Below are positions 62,155 to 64,000 of a stretch of 64,000 nucleotides of DNA, piece after piece. Source of the DNA: Saccharopolyspora gregorii. GTDB lineage: Bacteria; Actinomycetota; Actinomycetes; Mycobacteriales; Pseudonocardiaceae. The position numbers and the translations under genes were made by a program. The notes below the pieces were generated by a model, which was given only the letters and a program-made list of their open reading frames with translations, was not told where the DNA came from and ran no database searches. The DNA lies in NCBI RefSeq assembly GCF_024734405.1, contig NZ_CP059556.1, positions 3,162,001 to 3,226,000 on the forward strand, in the 5' to 3' direction. The stretch's first letter is position 1. Every line of letters starts with the position of its first letter.

Positions 62155-64000
62155 CGTCCGGTGTCGCGGGGGTCGTCGGCGTGTTCGGTTCCGGTGCGCC
62201 CGGTGATGCCCGCGCGCCTGCGGTGCTCGGCGACGAGCTCGGCGAGCGCGGGGCCCCTGGGGCGGCGGCCGGGGCGGATGTCGCAGGTCCCGGCCTTGGT
62301 CTCCATGATGTGCACGTTCGGGTCCAGGGACACTCCGATCAGTTCGTTGGCGGCGTCGCCGGTGCTCAGCCCGTTCGGCCCCCAGTGCCAGGGCAGCCCG
62401 ACCTGGTGCAGGGTGCGGTCGCCGAGGCGCAGCGGCCGCAGCCGGCGGGTGATCAGCACGCGGGCTTCGATGGCGCTGCGGGCGGTGATGATGGTGGCCC
62501 AGCCCAGGTGCCGCAGGCCGCGTTCGGCGGCCAGTTCCGGGGAGACCTCGACGAACATGGCGGGGGCGAGTTCGGACAGGTGGTGCAGCCAGCGGCTCAT
62601 GCCCCCGGCGGTGTGGTGCTCGGTGAGGCGGAACGTGGTGAACGCGTACGGGTAGACCTCGGCGCCGGGTTCGCGCCCGCTGGGCTGGTAGCGGTTCTCC
62701 GGGCGGGAGAGGGTCTGGCGGGCGGGGTTGCGCTGCTGGCGGTCGTGCAGCGGGTTGGCCAGCGGTGATTCCTGCGGTTCGTAGTGGGCGGGCAGCGGCC
62801 CGTCGACGAGCCCGGCGGGGACGTAGAGCCAGCCGCGGCCGTCGCTCTGCATGATGAACGGGTCGGTGCCCGCGAGCCCGGCGGGCCCGGTGGCGCCGTC
62901 GGGGGGCCGGTAGCCGGGGTGCTTGTCGGTCTCGAAGTCGGGGACGTCGTGCCCGCGCCAGCGCCCGGCGTCCTCGTCCCACCACACGTAGGCCTTGCGG
63001 TCGCTCCACGGCCTGCCCTGCGGGTCGGCGGAGGCGCGGTTGTAGAGGGCGCGGCGGTTCGCCGGCCACGCCCAGCCCCAGTCGGGGGCGACCCAGTTCT
63101 GCTCGCGTCCGGGGGTGCGGCGGGCGGCCTGGTTGGTCTCCTCGGCGTGCACCCCGCTGTAGATCCAGCAGCCGCAGGAGGTGCTGCCGTCGGCGCGGAG
63201 TTCGGCGTAGCCGGACACGGTGGTGCCGTCGGGTCCGGTGCCGTTGATCTCGCGGAGCACGGCGTCGGCGCTGGGTTCGGCGATAGCGCCTTCGGTCGGG
63301 TAGTCCCAGGTGAGGTCGAGCAGGGGCCGGTCGTTCTCCTGCTGCTCGGGGGTGCGCCGGTCGCGGCGGGCGGTGAGCTCCTCCCGGAGCCTGCGGCCGA
63401 GGTGGTAGTAGAACCACAGGTCGCTGCGCCGGTCCCCGCGGGGTTCGACGGCCTTGTGGTGCCACTGCAGCAGCCGCTGGGTGTTGGTGAACGAGCCGTC
63501 CTTCTCGGTGTGGGCGGCGGCGGGCAGGAAGAACACCTCGGTTCCGATGTCCGGTGTGGACAGCTCGCCGTTCTGGACTTCGGGCCCGTCCTTCCAGAAC
63601 GTGGCGGTTTCGATCATGTTGAGGTCGCGGACGACGAGCCAGTCGAGGTTGGCCAGCCCGAGCCGCTGCTGCCGCGAGTTCGCGGTGCCCACCGCCGGGT
63701 TCTCCCCGATCACGAAGTAGCCCTTGACCTTGCCGTCGATCTGGTCGGCGACGGTCTGGAAGGTGCCGTGGTCACCGGTGAGCCGCGGCAGGTTCGCGAA
63801 GGCGAAGTCGTTGTCGGGGGTCGCCGCGTCCCCCCACCAGGCCTTGAGGAGGCTGACCACGTAGGAACGCATGTTCGCCCAGTAGCCGCGGGCGTGCTCG
63901 TCGGCGGCGACGAACGCGTCGAGGTCGTGGTCGGTCTGGGCCTGCGGCATCGGGATGTAGCCGGGCAGCAGGTTGAACAGCGTGGGGATGTCGGTGGAGC
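62151..64000 (-). CDS. Formate dehydrogenase major (molybdopterin) subunit, 5' end beyond the right edge
   Basis: 616 residues visible, C-terminal part of an FdnG/FdoG-like enzyme. IGENPAVGTANSRQQRLGLANLDWLVV, ETATFWKDGPEVQ and EVFFLPAAAHTEKDGSFTNTQRL are molybdopterin-domain blocks; DPNVHIMETKAGTCDIRPGRR closes the cofactor-binding C-terminus. The N-terminal signal, Fe-S site and Sec/Cys ligand are outside the window. Heads the operon FdhA-like, Fe-S, NrfD. Confidence 0.92.
   Translation of the reverse strand, partial: STDIPTLFNLLPGYIPMPQAQTDHDLDAFVAADEHARGYWANMRSYVVSLLKAWWGDAATPDNDFAFANLPRLTGDHGTFQTVADQIDGKVKGYFVIGENPAVGTANSRQQRLGLANLDWLVVRDLNMIETATFWKDGPEVQNGELSTPDIGTEVFFLPAAAHTEKDGSFTNTQRLLQWHHKAVEPRGDRRSDLWFYYHLGRRLREELTARRDRRTPEQQENDRPLLDLTWDYPTEGAIAEPSADAVLREINGTGPDGTTVSGYAELRADGSTSCGCWIYSGVHAEETNQAARRTPGREQNWVAPDWGWAWPANRRALYNRASADPQGRPWSDRKAYVWWDEDAGRWRGHDVPDFETDKHPGYRPPDGATGPAGLAGTDPFIMQSDGRGWLYVPAGLVDGPLPAHYEPQESPLANPLHDRQQRNPARQTLSRPENRYQPSGREPGAEVYPYAFTTFRLTEHHTAGGMSRWLHHLSELAPAMFVEVSPELAAERGLRHLGWATIITARSAIEARVLITRRLRPLRLGDRTLHQVGLPWHWGPNGLSTGDAANELIGVSLDPNVHIMETKAGTCDIRPGRRPRGPALAELVAEHRRRAGITGRTGTEHADDPRDTGR

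Noticed and set aside
1-64000. tRNA, rRNA, CRISPR arrays, phage attachment sites
   Set aside because: No cloverleaf, spaced direct repeats or integrase gene could be recognised by reading both strands.

Overview
The window is high-GC DNA (well above 70% by eye) with strong third-position G/C bias, frequent GTG and TTG starts, ATGA/GTGA stop-start overlaps, and genes typical of actinomycetes (MurT/GatD pair, DUF5703, DUF6314, many TetR and GNAT proteins). It is most likely from a filamentous actinomycete. A Pseudonocardiaceae-type genome would fit, but the genus cannot be fixed from sequence alone.

1-16.7 kb (left part cut by the window edge) is a specialised-metabolite cluster that looks like a relative of the streptothricin pathway. 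Its genes are a free-standing NRPS adenylation domain (partial), a T-C didomain, a NodU/CmcH-type O-carbamoyltransferase, a CocE-type hydrolase, a family-2 glycosyltransferase, an ATP-grasp ligase, a PIG-L/LmbE deacetylase, an NAD-dependent epimerase, a Gfo/Idh/MocA oxidoreductase, a GNAT-like protein, a VioC/OrfP/SttL-type arginine hydroxylase, an A-T didomain and a VioD/OrfR/SttN-type capreomycidine synthase. Divergent from these lies a homologue of streptothricin acetyltransferase. Arginine hydroxylation plus PLP cyclisation makes a capreomycidine/streptolidine-type guanidine ring. The sugar genes would make and attach a deacetylated, carbamoylated amino sugar. The A/T-C proteins would add a basic amino acid chain, and the acetyltransferase gives self-resistance. 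Departures from the textbook case are a release C domain whose HHxxxDG motif reads HQLTVDL, an extra carrier domain on one A protein, and the ATP-grasp, GNAT-like and CocE-like proteins. An alpha/beta hydrolase and an amidohydrolase follow the resistance gene.

19-34.9 kb is mixed accessory metabolism: a quinone-oxidoreductase-like MDR enzyme with a divergent operator, an APH-family kinase, TetR, a VOC protein, DUF1992, an SDR, a MarR-MFS-isochorismatase-like operon, a small GNAT, pirin, carboxylesterase, DnaQ-like exonuclease, a secreted beta-helix protein, a proline-rich basic protein of unknown function and a PrmC-related methyltransferase.

35-38.1 kb is a tight methionine-salvage operon, mtnA-like, mtnC, mtnB and mtnD, ending in a perfect 32-bp palindrome. 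38.2-45 kb carries a macrolide-type glycosyltransferase, RtcB, DUF6314, a histidine phosphatase, undecaprenyl-diphosphatase, a lipoprotein and DUF5703. 45-51.5 kb carries a TetR/acyl-CoA dehydrogenase pair, DUF1232, MurJ and the MurT/GatD lipid II amidotransferase.

52.2-60.0 kb is one ABC ATPase followed by three tandem paralogous FtsX-type permeases of 775-778 residues, with near-identical DNA blocks in the membrane parts and divergent extracellular domains. 60.3-64 kb is a formate-dehydrogenase-type operon (molybdopterin subunit cut by the right edge, four-cluster Fe-S subunit, NrfD membrane subunit).

No rRNA, tRNA, CRISPR array, insertion sequence or clear riboswitch was seen.
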